A stretch of DNA of 64,000 nt from Psychrobacter immobilis (GTDB lineage: Bacteria; Pseudomonadota; Gammaproteobacteria; Pseudomonadales; Moraxellaceae), in NCBI RefSeq assembly GCF_904846285.1, contig NZ_CAJHAD010000003.1, positions 124,001 through 188,000 on the forward strand. The letters are read 5' to 3'. The position numbers and the translations under genes are program-made. The notes under the pieces are model-generated. The model ran no database searches, was not told the DNA's origin, and saw only the letters and a list, made by a program, of their open reading frames with translations. Below, in pieces: positions 1 through 8,706 of the stretch (positions are counted from its first letter, which is position 1; the number at the start of each line of letters is the position of its first letter).

Positions 1-773
1 ACCAAATCTCCGCGCAAACTTGGAATAATGCAGAAGGTACAACGATGGTTGCAGCCTTCCGATATTTTTAGATAAGCATAATGGCTTGGCGTTAATTTGA
101 TACCCGCCTCATTAATCAAATCTATTTTTGGATCGTAGTTAGCATCCTGACTGCGGTTTGGTCTAGGCACATGCTGCGCTACAGCGGTAATCACCTCATC
201 ATAAGCGTGCGCGCCGGTCACAGCTAACACCGCTGGGTGCATGGCACGGATTTTTTCCTCTTCTTTACCTAGGCAACCTGTGACAATCACTTTACCGTTT
301 TTGCTAATCGCTTCACCGATGGCGTCCAATGACTCTTGCACTGCCGACTCAATAAAGCCGCAAGTATTGACCACGACCAAGTCTGCGCCTTCATAATCAC
401 TGGCCACTTGATAACCGTCACGGCTAAGTTCCGTGATAATGCGCTCACTATCGACCAAGGCCTTTGGACAACCTAACGACACAAAGCCAATCTTTGGCGC
501 TGCGTTCACTGGCGCATTCATAGTCGCTGCTGTCGCTTTAGCTGAAGCCACTGCAACCACATCGCTGCTTTGTTCAATGCTACGGTTTTGATTATGGTTG
601 GCTTTATGGTGGTAAGGTTGAACACTGTCAGTCGAGCTTTGCGCGGACGTTGCGGTCGGCTTGGCAGGATTAAAAATAGTGGCAGTGTCTTTTGGCATAG
701 AAGCTGATGATGTAGAAGCTGGCTGTGAAGTGGCAATAGTCGTATTAAGCGACTCGGTATAAGTTTTGGGCAT
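1..773 (-). CDS. rimO: Ribosomal protein S12 methylthiotransferase RimO (5' part of gene, C-terminus outside window)
   Basis: RimO is a radical-SAM iron-sulfur enzyme that methylthiolates an aspartate of ribosomal protein S12. The reverse strand reads open from position 773 to the window edge. The UPF0004 domain begins near residue 93 with [19 protein letters not shown], followed by VVNTCGF and VTGCLGKEE, which supply the three N-terminal cluster cysteines. The radical-SAM triad CNHRCTFC follows and the reading runs off at position 1. The first 90 or so residues are a Ser/Thr/Ala/Gln-rich extension absent from E. coli RimO. The start at 773 has an AAGG ribosome site 6 nt upstream, while the alternative ATG at 521 would give a normal-length N-terminus but has no visible ribosome site. 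It diverges from glnL. Confidence 0.93.
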   Translation of the reverse strand, partial: MPKTYTESLNTTIATSQPASTSSASMPKDTATIFNPAKPTATSAQSSTDSVQPYHHKANHNQNRSIEQSSDVVAVASAKATAATMNAPVNAAPKIGFVSLGCPKALVDSERIITELSRDGYQVASDYEGADLVVVNTCGFIESAVQESLDAIGEAISKNGKVIVTGCLGKEEEKIRAMHPAVLAVTGAHAYDEVITAVAQHVPRPNRSQDANYDPKIDLINEAGIKLTPSHYAYLKISEGCNHRCTFCIIPSLRGDL

Positions 774-907
774 GGCTGACCTTGCTATAGAAAAATGGCT
801 GTGCGCATTGTACGTTTTTTTTGCAAAAACCGCCAGTTTTGCCGCGCTATAGTGTTGATTTATGGTTAAATATTATATCGCGCACCTCTTTACTCTAGGC
901 AGCCCTC

Positions 908-2275
908 ATGACAGCTGATTTGATCACCGAAAAACCGGCACCAGATTTGACATTTATATCACAGCATTTATTTACAGCTATCTTATGGATTGACGATGAA
1001 CTGTCTATCACTTGGCTAAATGCCCAAGCTGAACAGTTACTGGCTATCAGTAGTGGACGCCTGCTTAATCAATCAATACTGACGCTGCTTGCGCTCGATG
1101 AGTTAACGTTAAAAGATAGTCTTATTAGTAACAATCGACAAGATAAAACTTGCTCTTTGACTGAGCGATTTTCTCAAGCAAAGAAATATCAACAACCCTT
1201 TATCGATCATGACCACCTCATCCACACCCAGCTTAATGGCGGACTCATACTATCCGTAGATTATAGCGTGACGCCTGTCATTTATGAGCAGCATCCTTAT
1301 TTTATTATTGAGATGTGGGGCAAGGATCGTCAGAGCCGTATTTCAGAAGAACAGCGCCAGCAGCAACAATATAGTGTGGCTCGTCATATGCTGCGTTCGG
1401 TCGCCCATGAAATAAAAAATCCATTGGCGGGCATTCGCGGTGCGGCGCAATTATTGCAGCGTCAATTTATCAAGTTTAGTGATATGTCTGCTTTTGACAG
1501 AGAGGCTACCGCTGCTATCAGCGATGAAAATACCGATTCAAAGCGTAGTAACAACCTGCAAAAGAACGCAGCAAAGCTCCGTAATTATACCGATATCATC
1601 ATCTCAGAGACCGACCGTTTGACCCAGTTGATTGGGCAGTTCCTTGGCTCAAGTCAGTTACCAAAATGGCAAATGCTAAATATCCATGAGCCGTTAGAGC
1701 ATGTTCTAGCTTTAATAGTTAATCAATATCCAGAAGTGACGCTACAGCGTGATTATGATTTGTCATTGCCTGAGTTATGCGCTGATAAAGATCAATTAAT
1801 CCAAGTGTTTTTAAACCTTATTAACAATGCTTGTGAATCCATGACTGAGTTTAAGCAAACGCTGCAGCAAAACGTACCAGCCATATCCAATAACTTGGCG
1901 TCAGATATTGCGCAAAGTTATCTTGACGTTGATGATAGCTATCAACCAAAACTGCATATTCAAACGCGGGTTGCCTTTCAACATACCATCGGTAGCCAAC
2001 AGCATAAGCAGGTCTTACAAATCACCATTACTGACAACGGCTCAGGAATAGATGATGCGCTGATTGGTCAGATATTTTTCCCGATGGTGACCAGTCGCGC
2101 TACCGGTACTGGGCTTGGTTTATCTATCGTACAAGATATCATCAGCCGCCATCATGGTATGATTGACGTCAGCTCAAATTCATCACAAAGCGATAATCCC
2201 AGTTATAATTACAACAACAGTCAGACCCGCTTTACCCTTTACGTACCTTTTCAGCAGCCAATCGCTGCCAGTTAA
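908..2275 (+). CDS. glnL: Nitrogen regulation sensor histidine kinase NtrB (GlnL)
   Basis: NtrB phosphorylates or dephosphorylates NtrC according to nitrogen status, signalled through PII proteins. It is cytoplasmic, with no membrane segments. A PAS-like sensor region spans about residues 15-135. The H-box SVAHEIKNPLAGIRG carries the phospho-accepting His167, the N-box is FLNLINNACESM, and the ATP-binding G motifs are DNGSGID and GTGLGLSIV. Compared with E. coli NtrB (about 350 aa), this 455-residue protein has an insertion of about 40 residues between the two helices of the dimerisation domain (around 187-225) and another after the N-box. glnG follows 42 nt downstream, so they are probably co-transcribed. 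Family assignment is secure; the insertions are unusual. Confidence 0.93.
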   Translation: MTADLITEKPAPDLTFISQHLFTAILWIDDELSITWLNAQAEQLLAISSGRLLNQSILTLLALDELTLKDSLISNNRQDKTCSLTERFSQAKKYQQPFIDHDHLIHTQLNGGLILSVDYSVTPVIYEQHPYFIIEMWGKDRQSRISEEQRQQQQYSVARHMLRSVAHEIKNPLAGIRGAAQLLQRQFIKFSDMSAFDREATAAISDENTDSKRSNNLQKNAAKLRNYTDIIISETDRLTQLIGQFLGSSQLPKWQMLNIHEPLEHVLALIVNQYPEVTLQRDYDLSLPELCADKDQLIQVFLNLINNACESMTEFKQTLQQNVPAISNNLASDIAQSYLDVDDSYQPKLHIQTRVAFQHTIGSQQHKQVLQITITDNGSGIDDALIGQIFFPMVTSRATGTGLGLSIVQDIISRHHGMIDVSSNSSQSDNPSYNYNNSQTRFTLYVPFQQPIAAS

Positions 2276-2317
2276 TGCTGCCACCTCCCTCCTCTCACTG
2301 CTTATTAGGCGAAACAC

Positions 2318-4099
2318 ATGACTCAGTATAATGATACTCAACACCTTACGAGCAATGAGCAAATTTCAAGGGTCACCGTGAATAACGCGCCTAATGATAA
2401 TCCAGCAACGTTATGGCTTATCGATGATGATGCGGCGCTGCGTTTGGTATTGGCAGATACTTTTGAAGATGCCGGTCTCAACGTTATCAGCTTTACCCAA
2501 GCGCAAGCCGCGTGGACATGCCTGAACGATATCTTGCAGCAAAACGAAGCAGCCGACCAACTACCAGATGTGATATTGACCGATATTCGTATGCCTATGA
2601 TGGACGGTCTATCCTTTAGTGATTGGGTACATCAGCACTTTCCTAAGCTGCCAATTGTCATTATGACAGCTCACTCTGATCTTACTTCTGCTATCAGTAG
2701 CTATCAAACTGGGGCATTTGAATATCTGCCCAAGCCCTTTGATTTAGATGACTCGGTCGCCACGATTTATAAAGCCATTAATTATCAGCCGGATCTAGTC
2801 GTATCAAATCATTCAATCGAGTCTAATACCAATGTAAGTACCGATACCAAAGAACAGCCTGAAAGCAAACCAAATGTAGCCAAATCAGCTAGAAAACCCC
2901 CTAAAGCTGCTGAAAATAAAGCTCAGGAAAAACCCAAGCCCCAAACTAATAGCAATCCCAGCGGCATTATTGGTCAATCACAAGCGATGCAGACGGTATT
3001 TCGTGCTATTGGGCGCTTAGCACACTCACCTATTACCGTCTTGATTACTGGTGAGTCAGGTACGGGTAAAGAGTTGGTTGCAGGCGCACTCCATGAGCAC
3101 TCTCCGCGAGCGCAGCAACCTTTTATTGCTCTTAATATGGCAGCAATTCCACATGATTTGATTGAATCCGAGTTATTCGGTCATGAAAAAGGCGCGTTTA
3201 CTGGCGCAACGACGACTAGGCAAGGTCGTTTTGAGCAAGCTGACGGCGGGACGCTATTCTTAGATGAAATCGGTGACATGCCGTATAGCACCCAGACGCG
3301 TTTACTACGCGTACTGGCCAATGGTGAGTTTTTTCGCGTGGGCGGACAGCAGCCGGTCAAAGTAGATGTACGCATCATTGCCGCCACCCATCAAAACTTA
3401 GAAGAGCTCGTCAAAAAAGGCAAATTCCGTGAGGATTTATTTTATCGCCTCAATGTGATTCGTCTGCCATTACCGCCATTACGGACACGACCTGAAGACA
3501 TTCCAGCATTAGCCAATTATTTTATGCTACGCGCCGCTAAACAGATGAATAGCGCTGAAAAGCACCTTCATCCGACGGCGCTACAGGTGATGCAATCTTT
3601 TGAGTGGCGTGGCAATGTCCGTCAACTTGAAAATGTCTGCCTTTGGTTGACAGTGATGGCAACGGGCGATACGGTCATGGTCGAGGATTTACCACCAGAG
3701 CTGCTTGAAAATACGCTCTCGCTTCAAGAACCGCATCCACAGCAAAATCTTTCCGTAATAGAAACCACTCAAAATCAGCAGCACAGTGATGGCGTGTATA
3801 GTCCCAATCAAAACGAGCAAAACGTTCAAAACAATCAAGTCAGCCAAACTAATGAAAACCAGAGTTGGCAGCAGGCACTTGCCATATGGGCTGAGCAGTC
3901 TCTGCAAACTGGTGAAACAGATATTTTGCAAACCGCAACGCCAGAATTTGAACGTGTGTTGCTTAAGGCTGCTTTAAACCATAGTGGTGGCAAAAAGATA
4001 GCAGCCGCTAACTTACTTGGTTGGGGACGCAACACTTTGACGCGTAAATTGCAGCAATTAGAGATTACCGCATCAGAAGCACCAAATAATTGGAATTAA
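2318..4099 (+). CDS. glnG: Nitrogen regulation response regulator NtrC (GlnG), sigma-54 activator
   Basis: NtrC is the DNA-binding enhancer protein that activates sigma-54 promoters when nitrogen is limiting. The receiver domain spans about residues 30-155 with the acidic pocket at 36-38 and phospho-acceptor Asp89 (LTDIRMPM). The AAA+ domain has Walker A GESGTGKE (about 245-252), the sigma-54 contact loop GAFTGA (292-297) and Walker B GGTLFLDEIGD. The C-terminus is a Fis-type helix-turn-helix (KKIAAANLLGWGRNTLTRKL). At 593 residues it is about 120 longer than E. coli NtrC. The extra length lies in a Lys/Pro/Asn-rich linker (about 160-215) and a Gln/Asn-rich linker before the DNA-binding domain (about 475-535). 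It is the partner of the preceding kinase. Confidence 0.94.
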   Translation: MTQYNDTQHLTSNEQISRVTVNNAPNDNPATLWLIDDDAALRLVLADTFEDAGLNVISFTQAQAAWTCLNDILQQNEAADQLPDVILTDIRMPMMDGLSFSDWVHQHFPKLPIVIMTAHSDLTSAISSYQTGAFEYLPKPFDLDDSVATIYKAINYQPDLVVSNHSIESNTNVSTDTKEQPESKPNVAKSARKPPKAAENKAQEKPKPQTNSNPSGIIGQSQAMQTVFRAIGRLAHSPITVLITGESGTGKELVAGALHEHSPRAQQPFIALNMAAIPHDLIESELFGHEKGAFTGATTTRQGRFEQADGGTLFLDEIGDMPYSTQTRLLRVLANGEFFRVGGQQPVKVDVRIIAATHQNLEELVKKGKFREDLFYRLNVIRLPLPPLRTRPEDIPALANYFMLRAAKQMNSAEKHLHPTALQVMQSFEWRGNVRQLENVCLWLTVMATGDTVMVEDLPPELLENTLSLQEPHPQQNLSVIETTQNQQHSDGVYSPNQNEQNVQNNQVSQTNENQSWQQALAIWAEQSLQTGETDILQTATPEFERVLLKAALNHSGGKKIAAANLLGWGRNTLTRKLQQLEITASEAPNNWN

Positions 4100-4197
4100 A
4101 ACCACAAACTGCCGAATTAAAATATTAGTAATATCAATAATTTATAGAAAGCATTAAAATTAATTGCCAAATAATTAAAAATAATCACGAATAGGGC

Positions 4198-4225
4198 TTG
4201 CCAAACCATTCAAACTCTATATAAT
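4198..4225 (+). promoter_or_regulatory. Probable sigma-70 promoter for tRNA-Leu
   Basis: TTGCCA at 4198-4203 and a perfect TATAAT at 4220-4225 are separated by 16 nt. They lie about 90 nt upstream of tRNA-Leu in an otherwise AT-rich gap after glnG. This would give a leader of about 80 nt that must be removed during tRNA maturation. The match is by consensus only. Confidence 0.65.
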
Positions 4226-4313
4226 AGCCAACCACTGAGACGCACTACCGAATCAGTTAACTATCTTGATAGCATTTGAATTTAACTGCTTTTGATGATA
4301 GAGTAACGAAAAT

Positions 4314-4398
4314 GGGGCTGTGGCGGAATTGGTAGACGCACCAGATTTAGGTTCTGGCGCCGCAAGGTGTGAGAGTTCGAGTCTCTCCAGCCCCACCA
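4314..4398 (+). tRNA. tRNA-Leu (anticodon UAG)
   Basis: An 85-nt class II tRNA. The acceptor strands GGGGCTG (4314-4320) and CAGCCCC (4388-4394) pair fully, and the 3' CCA is encoded. The anticodon arm reads CCAGA-TTTAGGT-TCTGG, giving anticodon TAG, which reads CUN leucine codons. A long variable arm (GGCGCCGCAAGGTGT) and the T-arm GAGTTCGAGTCTC are visible. A promoter lies upstream and a terminator 33 nt downstream, so it is a monocistronic tRNA unit. Confidence 0.97.
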
Positions 4399-4430
4399 TT
4401 TTCGGATAGTACATCTTAGACCAAATATTA

Positions 4431-4457
4431 AAACCTGCCTTTGAGCAGGTTTTTTTG
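4431..4457 (+). terminator. Intrinsic terminator of tRNA-Leu
   Basis: The stem AAACCTGC / GCAGGTTT with a short loop is followed by an unbroken run of T, 33 nt after the tRNA 3' end. A classic rho-independent terminator on the plus strand. Confidence 0.88.
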
Positions 4458-4572
4458 TGTTCGAGATTTATGTAAAATACCGATATCTCATAAATAGTAT
4501 CATCCTTAACAAGACTGCCATTAGCGCAAATCAAACCATCTATTAGAGGCACAAAATGACTGGTTTAAAACG

Positions 4573-5106
4573 ATGAATAAAGAATTTTGGCTAACGATAG
4601 GTCTACTAGTGATATTAGCAGGTGGTCTTGTCGGGCTTCGCAGTTTATATAAACCCGCTACTTCAGCTGACATTTCATCTGGTGTAGATACAGACTCAAA
4701 TACCAAGATTATGATGAGCTTAGATAAATTTAGTGGCTTTCATCACGATGCAGAGATAATTTTAGAAAAATTAACCGTTCTAAAAAAGGGAATGGAAAGC
4801 GCGACTGCTAACCAAGATAACAAATTATTAGCAAGCACCATAAGCAATACCTATAGAATCATCGATAATGTGAATGTGAATCGTCTGCCCACGATTGCAC
4901 CTTTTGAGGTTTGTGATGAGGCGTTAAACACATTAAACATCTATGCTATTGGCACAAAAAATTATTACTCTAATACTGACAAAATAAATATCGATCAGGT
5001 TCATAAATTGAGAGATGCTTTTAATACTCAGTTTGCTCAGTGTCAAATCGTTGTTAATGATAAATCTGTTGAGCAGCTCTACCAATACTATCAATACTAT
5101 CAATAA
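4573..5106 (+). CDS. Hypothetical membrane-anchored protein
   Basis: I do not recognise this 177-residue protein. An N-terminal hydrophobic stretch (about residues 6-24, FWLTIGLLVILAGGLVGL) looks like an uncleaved signal anchor, placing a soluble helical region of about 150 residues in the periplasm. Two cysteines (in FEVCDEAL and FAQCQIV) could form a disulfide there. The C-terminus is a short Tyr/Gln repeat (YQYYQYYQ). An upstream in-frame stop and plausible codon use support a real gene, but there is no strong ribosome site and no homology I can name. It stands alone between tRNA-Leu and the convergent kinase gene, whose stop codon lies only 24 nt away. Confidence 0.6.
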   Translation: MNKEFWLTIGLLVILAGGLVGLRSLYKPATSADISSGVDTDSNTKIMMSLDKFSGFHHDAEIILEKLTVLKKGMESATANQDNKLLASTISNTYRIIDNVNVNRLPTIAPFEVCDEALNTLNIYAIGTKNYYSNTDKINIDQVHKLRDAFNTQFAQCQIVVNDKSVEQLYQYYQYYQ

Positions 5107-5130
5107 TACGCTTTACCTATTATTTAATCA

Positions 5131-6117
5131 TTAAAAATCCCTCAAAACTTCTTTCATACTTTGATAGCGCTTTTGAACCTGCTTCGCCAATACCTTATCA
5201 ACAATACCTTGATAACGACTATATTCTAACGGTAAGGTTGGAGTAGTCTGTTGGCAATGCTGAATAGCCCATTCTCTTAACGGCTCATCATTTAGTGAGT
5301 CTGTATTAAATGGTCGCTCGCCTACTAATATCTCAGTTATCATTACTCCAAATGCATAAATATCACTTTGCACCGTTGCGCCCTGCCCTTGCCAGCGCTC
5401 AGGCGCAAGATACGCGGGCGTACCAGCAAGACTAGCTCCTACTGATTTACTAATTGGCTCAGCTAAGGCAAAATCGGTCAATAATAAATTAGGAATGATA
5501 CTCCTATTATCCGCATGATTTGGCATGAAACCATCTAGCAAAATATTACTGGGTTTAATATCATTATGTAACCAACCAGCGTTATGTAGATTGGCTATAA
5601 GCTGGGCAGATTGCACAATAAACTGATGCTTTCGTTGAAGGGTTAATAACGAATGATTTCGAACGTTAAGCTGAGTTGCCAAGCTACCATTGGAATAATA
5701 AGGCATGACCAATATAATCAGCTGCGAAGACGGTTTTAGTATCTGAATAGTGAAGTTATCGTAGGCTAATATCGGTGGAGCGATAGCGGTAAGGCTGTTT
5801 TGATTGTTGGATAAACTGTTTATAGATTTTAAAATGCTAGCTTCATGGATTAAATCAGCCGAGTTTTGATTGGCATCAGTACTTAACTGCCATTTAACCA
5901 TTACCTGCCCAAATTGTGGATGTTGGCCGCGCGTTAGCCCTTGGTAATTAATCTCACTATTATGAGTTTGCTGGCTGATACGCTGGTGAGCTATCTCGCT
6001 ATAATGCCAATCTAAGAATAAACCAGTCAGTACTGGCAAAATTTGCTGCGCTTGCGTTTGTAAGGCTTGTTTTGCACCTGCTTGTATTGTAGAGGGAATA
6101 CTGGCACTATTTTTCAT
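5131..6117 (-). CDS. Eukaryotic-like serine/threonine protein kinase, degenerate motifs
   Basis: A 328-residue soluble Hanks-type kinase fold. The catalytic loop is LHNDIKPSNILLDG, so the HRD motif is HND but the catalytic Asp, Lys and Asn are kept. The activation segment ends in GTPAYLAPERW and is followed by SDIYAFGVMITEILVGERPF, typical of subdomains VIII-IX. The metal-binding DFG is DFA (LLTDFALAEP). No GxGxxG loop is evident before the candidate ATP-anchoring lysine in VMVKWQL. There is no membrane segment or extracellular sensor domain, unlike PknB-type kinases. It diverges from the DUF815 ATPase gene across 66 nt. It could be a weak kinase or a pseudokinase; the substrate is unknown. 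Confidence 0.82.
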   Translation of the reverse strand: MKNSASIPSTIQAGAKQALQTQAQQILPVLTGLFLDWHYSEIAHQRISQQTHNSEINYQGLTRGQHPQFGQVMVKWQLSTDANQNSADLIHEASILKSINSLSNNQNSLTAIAPPILAYDNFTIQILKPSSQLIILVMPYYSNGSLATQLNVRNHSLLTLQRKHQFIVQSAQLIANLHNAGWLHNDIKPSNILLDGFMPNHADNRSIIPNLLLTDFALAEPISKSVGASLAGTPAYLAPERWQGQGATVQSDIYAFGVMITEILVGERPFNTDSLNDEPLREWAIQHCQQTTPTLPLEYSRYQGIVDKVLAKQVQKRYQSMKEVLRDF

Positions 6118-6183
6118 GGTAAAGTGATGCCTCTATCTAATATGCCAAATGTCATCTTAATTCTTTATGAGTAACCAAGTCTT

Positions 6184-7146
6184 ATGTCTCAATCACCCAA
6201 ACCCGTTATGAATTATGCCTTGCCCGACCATTTATTGGATTTACTTGGGCAGTATCTACAAGAGCAGGTCACGCCAACTATTGAGATTAATCCTGAACAG
6301 CTAGCCTATCGCTGGGTTGGCGGTCATCAGGGGCATCTAGAGCCGCTGGCTGTTAACTTGTTTTTAAGTTTAGATGACTTGCATGGTATTGATACGCAAA
6401 AGGCAAAACTGATACAGAACACACGGCAGTTTCTAAAAGGCTATCCTGCCAATCACGTCTTGATGACAGGCACACGTGGCGCAGGCAAGTCATCGCTAAT
6501 CCGGGCATTGCTACAAGCCTATCATAGCGAAGGACTGCGTATTATTGAAATTGCCCGTGATGACCTGCGAGTACTTGATAAGATACGTGCCGCCATTAAT
6601 GCGCTGCCAGCGGATTGTGGTTGCCACTATGTGGTGTACTGTGATGATTTGGCGTTTAACGGTCAAGATGAGAGTTATCGGACGTTAAAAAGTGTCTTAG
6701 ACGGCTCGCTAGATTCAGAGCAAGACAAACTACTGGTCTATGCCACCAGTAATCGCCGTCATCTTTTGCCACAGCTGATGAAAGACAACATCAATATTTA
6801 TAATAGTCAAACCGATGAGGTCAATCCTTATGAAACCATTGATGAGACGGTATCGCTGTCTGATCGCTTTGGGTTATGGTTGTCCTTTCATCCAATGGAT
6901 CAAAACACTTACTTACACATCGTGCGCCATTATTTATCACTTTCATCAAATCTCAGCCTAGATAATGCGAATGACGAAGAAAGTAATAATGAAGAAGAAG
7001 AAAATAAGACGCTAACTGATAATATTAGAGCAGCGGCATTACGTTGGGCATCGGAGCGCGGCGGACGTTCGGGACGCGTAGCATATCAGTTTAGCCGCTA
7101 CTGGATAGGACAGACAAGATTAGCGGCTGAGGACAATCAATCTTAA
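6184..7146 (+). CDS. DUF815-family AAA+ ATPase
   Basis: A 320-residue cytoplasmic P-loop ATPase of the DUF815 family, whose biological role is poorly known. Walker A is GTRGAGKSSLIRALL (about residues 97-111) and the Walker B-like strand is VVYCDDLAF. A sensor-1-like segment LLVYATSNRRHLLP follows. After the segment LSDRFGLWLSFHPMD the protein contains a short acidic insert rich in Asp, Glu and Asn (about 260-275) that looks disordered. It starts 66 nt from the divergent kinase start and ends 14 nt from the convergent rnz stop. The shared promoter region with the kinase hints at co-regulation, which is inference only. Confidence 0.85.
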   Translation: MSQSPKPVMNYALPDHLLDLLGQYLQEQVTPTIEINPEQLAYRWVGGHQGHLEPLAVNLFLSLDDLHGIDTQKAKLIQNTRQFLKGYPANHVLMTGTRGAGKSSLIRALLQAYHSEGLRIIEIARDDLRVLDKIRAAINALPADCGCHYVVYCDDLAFNGQDESYRTLKSVLDGSLDSEQDKLLVYATSNRRHLLPQLMKDNINIYNSQTDEVNPYETIDETVSLSDRFGLWLSFHPMDQNTYLHIVRHYLSLSSNLSLDNANDEESNNEEEENKTLTDNIRAAALRWASERGGRSGRVAYQFSRYWIGQTRLAAEDNQS

Positions 7147-7160
7147 ATATTGACTAAAAA

Positions 7161-8288
7161 TTATCTTTTATAAACGCGTGCAGAGCCTAAATACTGCACG
7201 CGGCTACCCTCTTCTTCACCTATCAAATCTACTGCCTCAATTGCGCCATTTACCATATATTGATCGAAATCTGCTGCTAACCATAGATTGCCTGCATAAG
7301 TACTTTGGGCATCCAAGCGGATATGCGCCATATTGGGTGTATTACTATTTGGATTATCGAAGCTTTGATAGCGAGCGCTAAAGTGGGTCAAGATTAAATT
7401 CTTAAGGCTGTTTTCTTGAGCGAACCTACCTACCAGCTGTGCGCTGCTATGCATCGGATCAAAGTCTGGATTTTTTGCCTGAATCTTATTTAACACCTCA
7501 TGCGTATAAGTGGCCTCATGCACCAGTAAATCTGCATCAACTACCGCAGCGCTTAGGTATTCTGGCGTATCGTTATCGCCTGCAATCACTACCCGAGTAC
7601 GTTGGCTTTCATTATTAATATAGTCTGCTGAATAAAGCTTACGTCCGTTTTCAGCTATAACATCCTCGCCCTGTTGCAGTCTGCCCCACAGTGCGCTTGC
7701 TGGAATACCTGCTGCTGTTAATTTATCAGTATTAAGCGTATGTCGGCTGATAGTTTGCGTAAGTCCAAAACCGTAAGAGGCGACACGATGTGATAAAGGA
7801 TGAATATCTATAACCAACTGATGCTGATTGTCTAAGCTGATCGTTACCTGTCCTCTATTTTTACTATCTGGCTGAGACAGCAAATCTTCTATCGCCATAA
7901 AGTTAATAATAAATGGAAAGTACAGTTCAGTCGTTACAGTAATGGCCTCAAGCAATGTGACTATCGCTTTTGGCGCAATAAGCGTCAGCGCTGCAGTACG
8001 TCCTGACATTGCCACACTCGCCAGCAGCCCTGGCAGACCATAACAATGGTCGCCATGCACGTGGGTAATACAAATCGCAGTCAGTTGATGTAAAGACAAC
8101 TTGGTATGCAATAACTGCTGCTGTGTACCTTCACCGCAATCAATCAAAACCCAAGGACGCGACTTTTTATTTTGCTGTTGATTTGCCGCCGTGCTATAAG
8201 GATTCAAGCACTCGATGGCAAGCGCTGTGACATTACGCTGCTTGGTTGGCACCCCTGCTGAGGTGCCCAAAAAGGTCAGCTTTAACAT
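7161..8288 (-). CDS. rnz: Ribonuclease Z (tRNA 3' endonuclease)
   Basis: RNase Z removes 3' trailers from tRNA precursors and belongs to the metallo-beta-lactamase fold. The N-terminus LTFLGTSAGVPTKQRN is diagnostic, and the zinc motif is THVHGDHCYGLPGLL. Further metal ligands are in AGDNDTPE and LTHFSARY, and the exosite-type insertion lies mid-protein. The predicted length, about 375 residues, is slightly longer than the roughly 310 usual for bacterial enzymes because of small insertions. I start at the ATG at 8288 rather than the in-frame TTG two codons upstream. It converges on the DUF815 gene. All three tRNA genes in this window encode CCA, a situation in which RNase Z processing can be dispensable. 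Confidence 0.93.
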   Translation of the reverse strand: MLKLTFLGTSAGVPTKQRNVTALAIECLNPYSTAANQQQNKKSRPWVLIDCGEGTQQQLLHTKLSLHQLTAICITHVHGDHCYGLPGLLASVAMSGRTAALTLIAPKAIVTLLEAITVTTELYFPFIINFMAIEDLLSQPDSKNRGQVTISLDNQHQLVIDIHPLSHRVASYGFGLTQTISRHTLNTDKLTAAGIPASALWGRLQQGEDVIAENGRKLYSADYINNESQRTRVVIAGDNDTPEYLSAAVVDADLLVHEATYTHEVLNKIQAKNPDFDPMHSSAQLVGRFAQENSLKNLILTHFSARYQSFDNPNSNTPNMAHIRLDAQSTYAGNLWLAADFDQYMVNGAIEAVDLIGEEEGSRVQYLGSARVYKR

Positions 8289-8319
8289 AGGCAAGCTCTT
8301 ATATCTAAATCCTTATGCT

Positions 8320-8613
8320 CTATAACGACTGACATAGCAGGGTTCTTTGACCTTCAATCATTTGCCCGCCATTGGCCGTACATTCATTGACCATATTGGA
8401 CTCATAAGATTTCCAGCCGCCATAAAAGCTGGCAACACATAAAATCACTACCAGCAATTTTTGTGACCAAGCTTTGATTGATACTTGCTGGCTATTCACA
8501 TTAGTATCTGTAGTCTTTATTGCTTGTTTAGTAGCAATGCTAGTATCGGTATTAATATCGTCATCAAAATTGATATCGGTATTTTCGTCATTTGATTTAT
8601 GCAAGTCTGTCAT
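8320..8613 (-). CDS. Small single-pass membrane protein, unknown
   Basis: A 97-residue protein that I do not recognise. The first 45 residues are Asp/Thr/Asn-rich and probably cytoplasmic and disordered. A hydrophobic segment follows (KLLVVILCVASFYGGW), then a short C-terminal tail with two cysteines (NECTANGGQ and LLCQSL) that could pair outside the membrane. The start has an AGGA ribosome site 6 nt upstream. That site sits directly after a perfect 16-bp hairpin with a T tract, which may terminate the upstream GST transcript or modulate this gene. rnz follows 31 nt downstream, so the two may be co-transcribed. Confidence 0.65.
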   Translation of the reverse strand: MTDLHKSNDENTDINFDDDINTDTSIATKQAIKTTDTNVNSQQVSIKAWSQKLLVVILCVASFYGGWKSYESNMVNECTANGGQMIEGQRTLLCQSL

Positions 8614-8623
8614 TTTTTATCCT

Positions 8624-8660
8624 AAAAAAGGTTTTGTTTATAAATAAACAAAACCTTTTA
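8624..8660 (-). terminator. Terminator after the GST gene, abutting the next ribosome site
   Basis: A perfect 16-bp inverted repeat (8626-8641 and 8644-8659) with a 2-nt spacer is followed on the minus strand by six T. The stem is mostly A/T but long. The T tract runs straight into the AGGA ribosome site of the small membrane protein gene, so it could act as an attenuator as well as a terminator. Confidence 0.75.
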
Positions 8661-8706
8661 TTTTAATATTAAATCAGTGATTTATTAACGATTAAATGTG
8701 CCGCGT

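Noticed and set aside
4099-4313. Possible sigma-54 promoter near the NtrBC genes
   Set aside because: No TGGCAC-N5-TTGCW match was seen; the only good promoter there is a sigma-70 type for tRNA-Leu.
4253-4552. 99-codon ORF antisense to tRNA-Leu
   Set aside because: Its product contains GLERLELSHLAAPEPKSGAS, the well-known spurious translation of the strand opposite tRNA-Leu genes.
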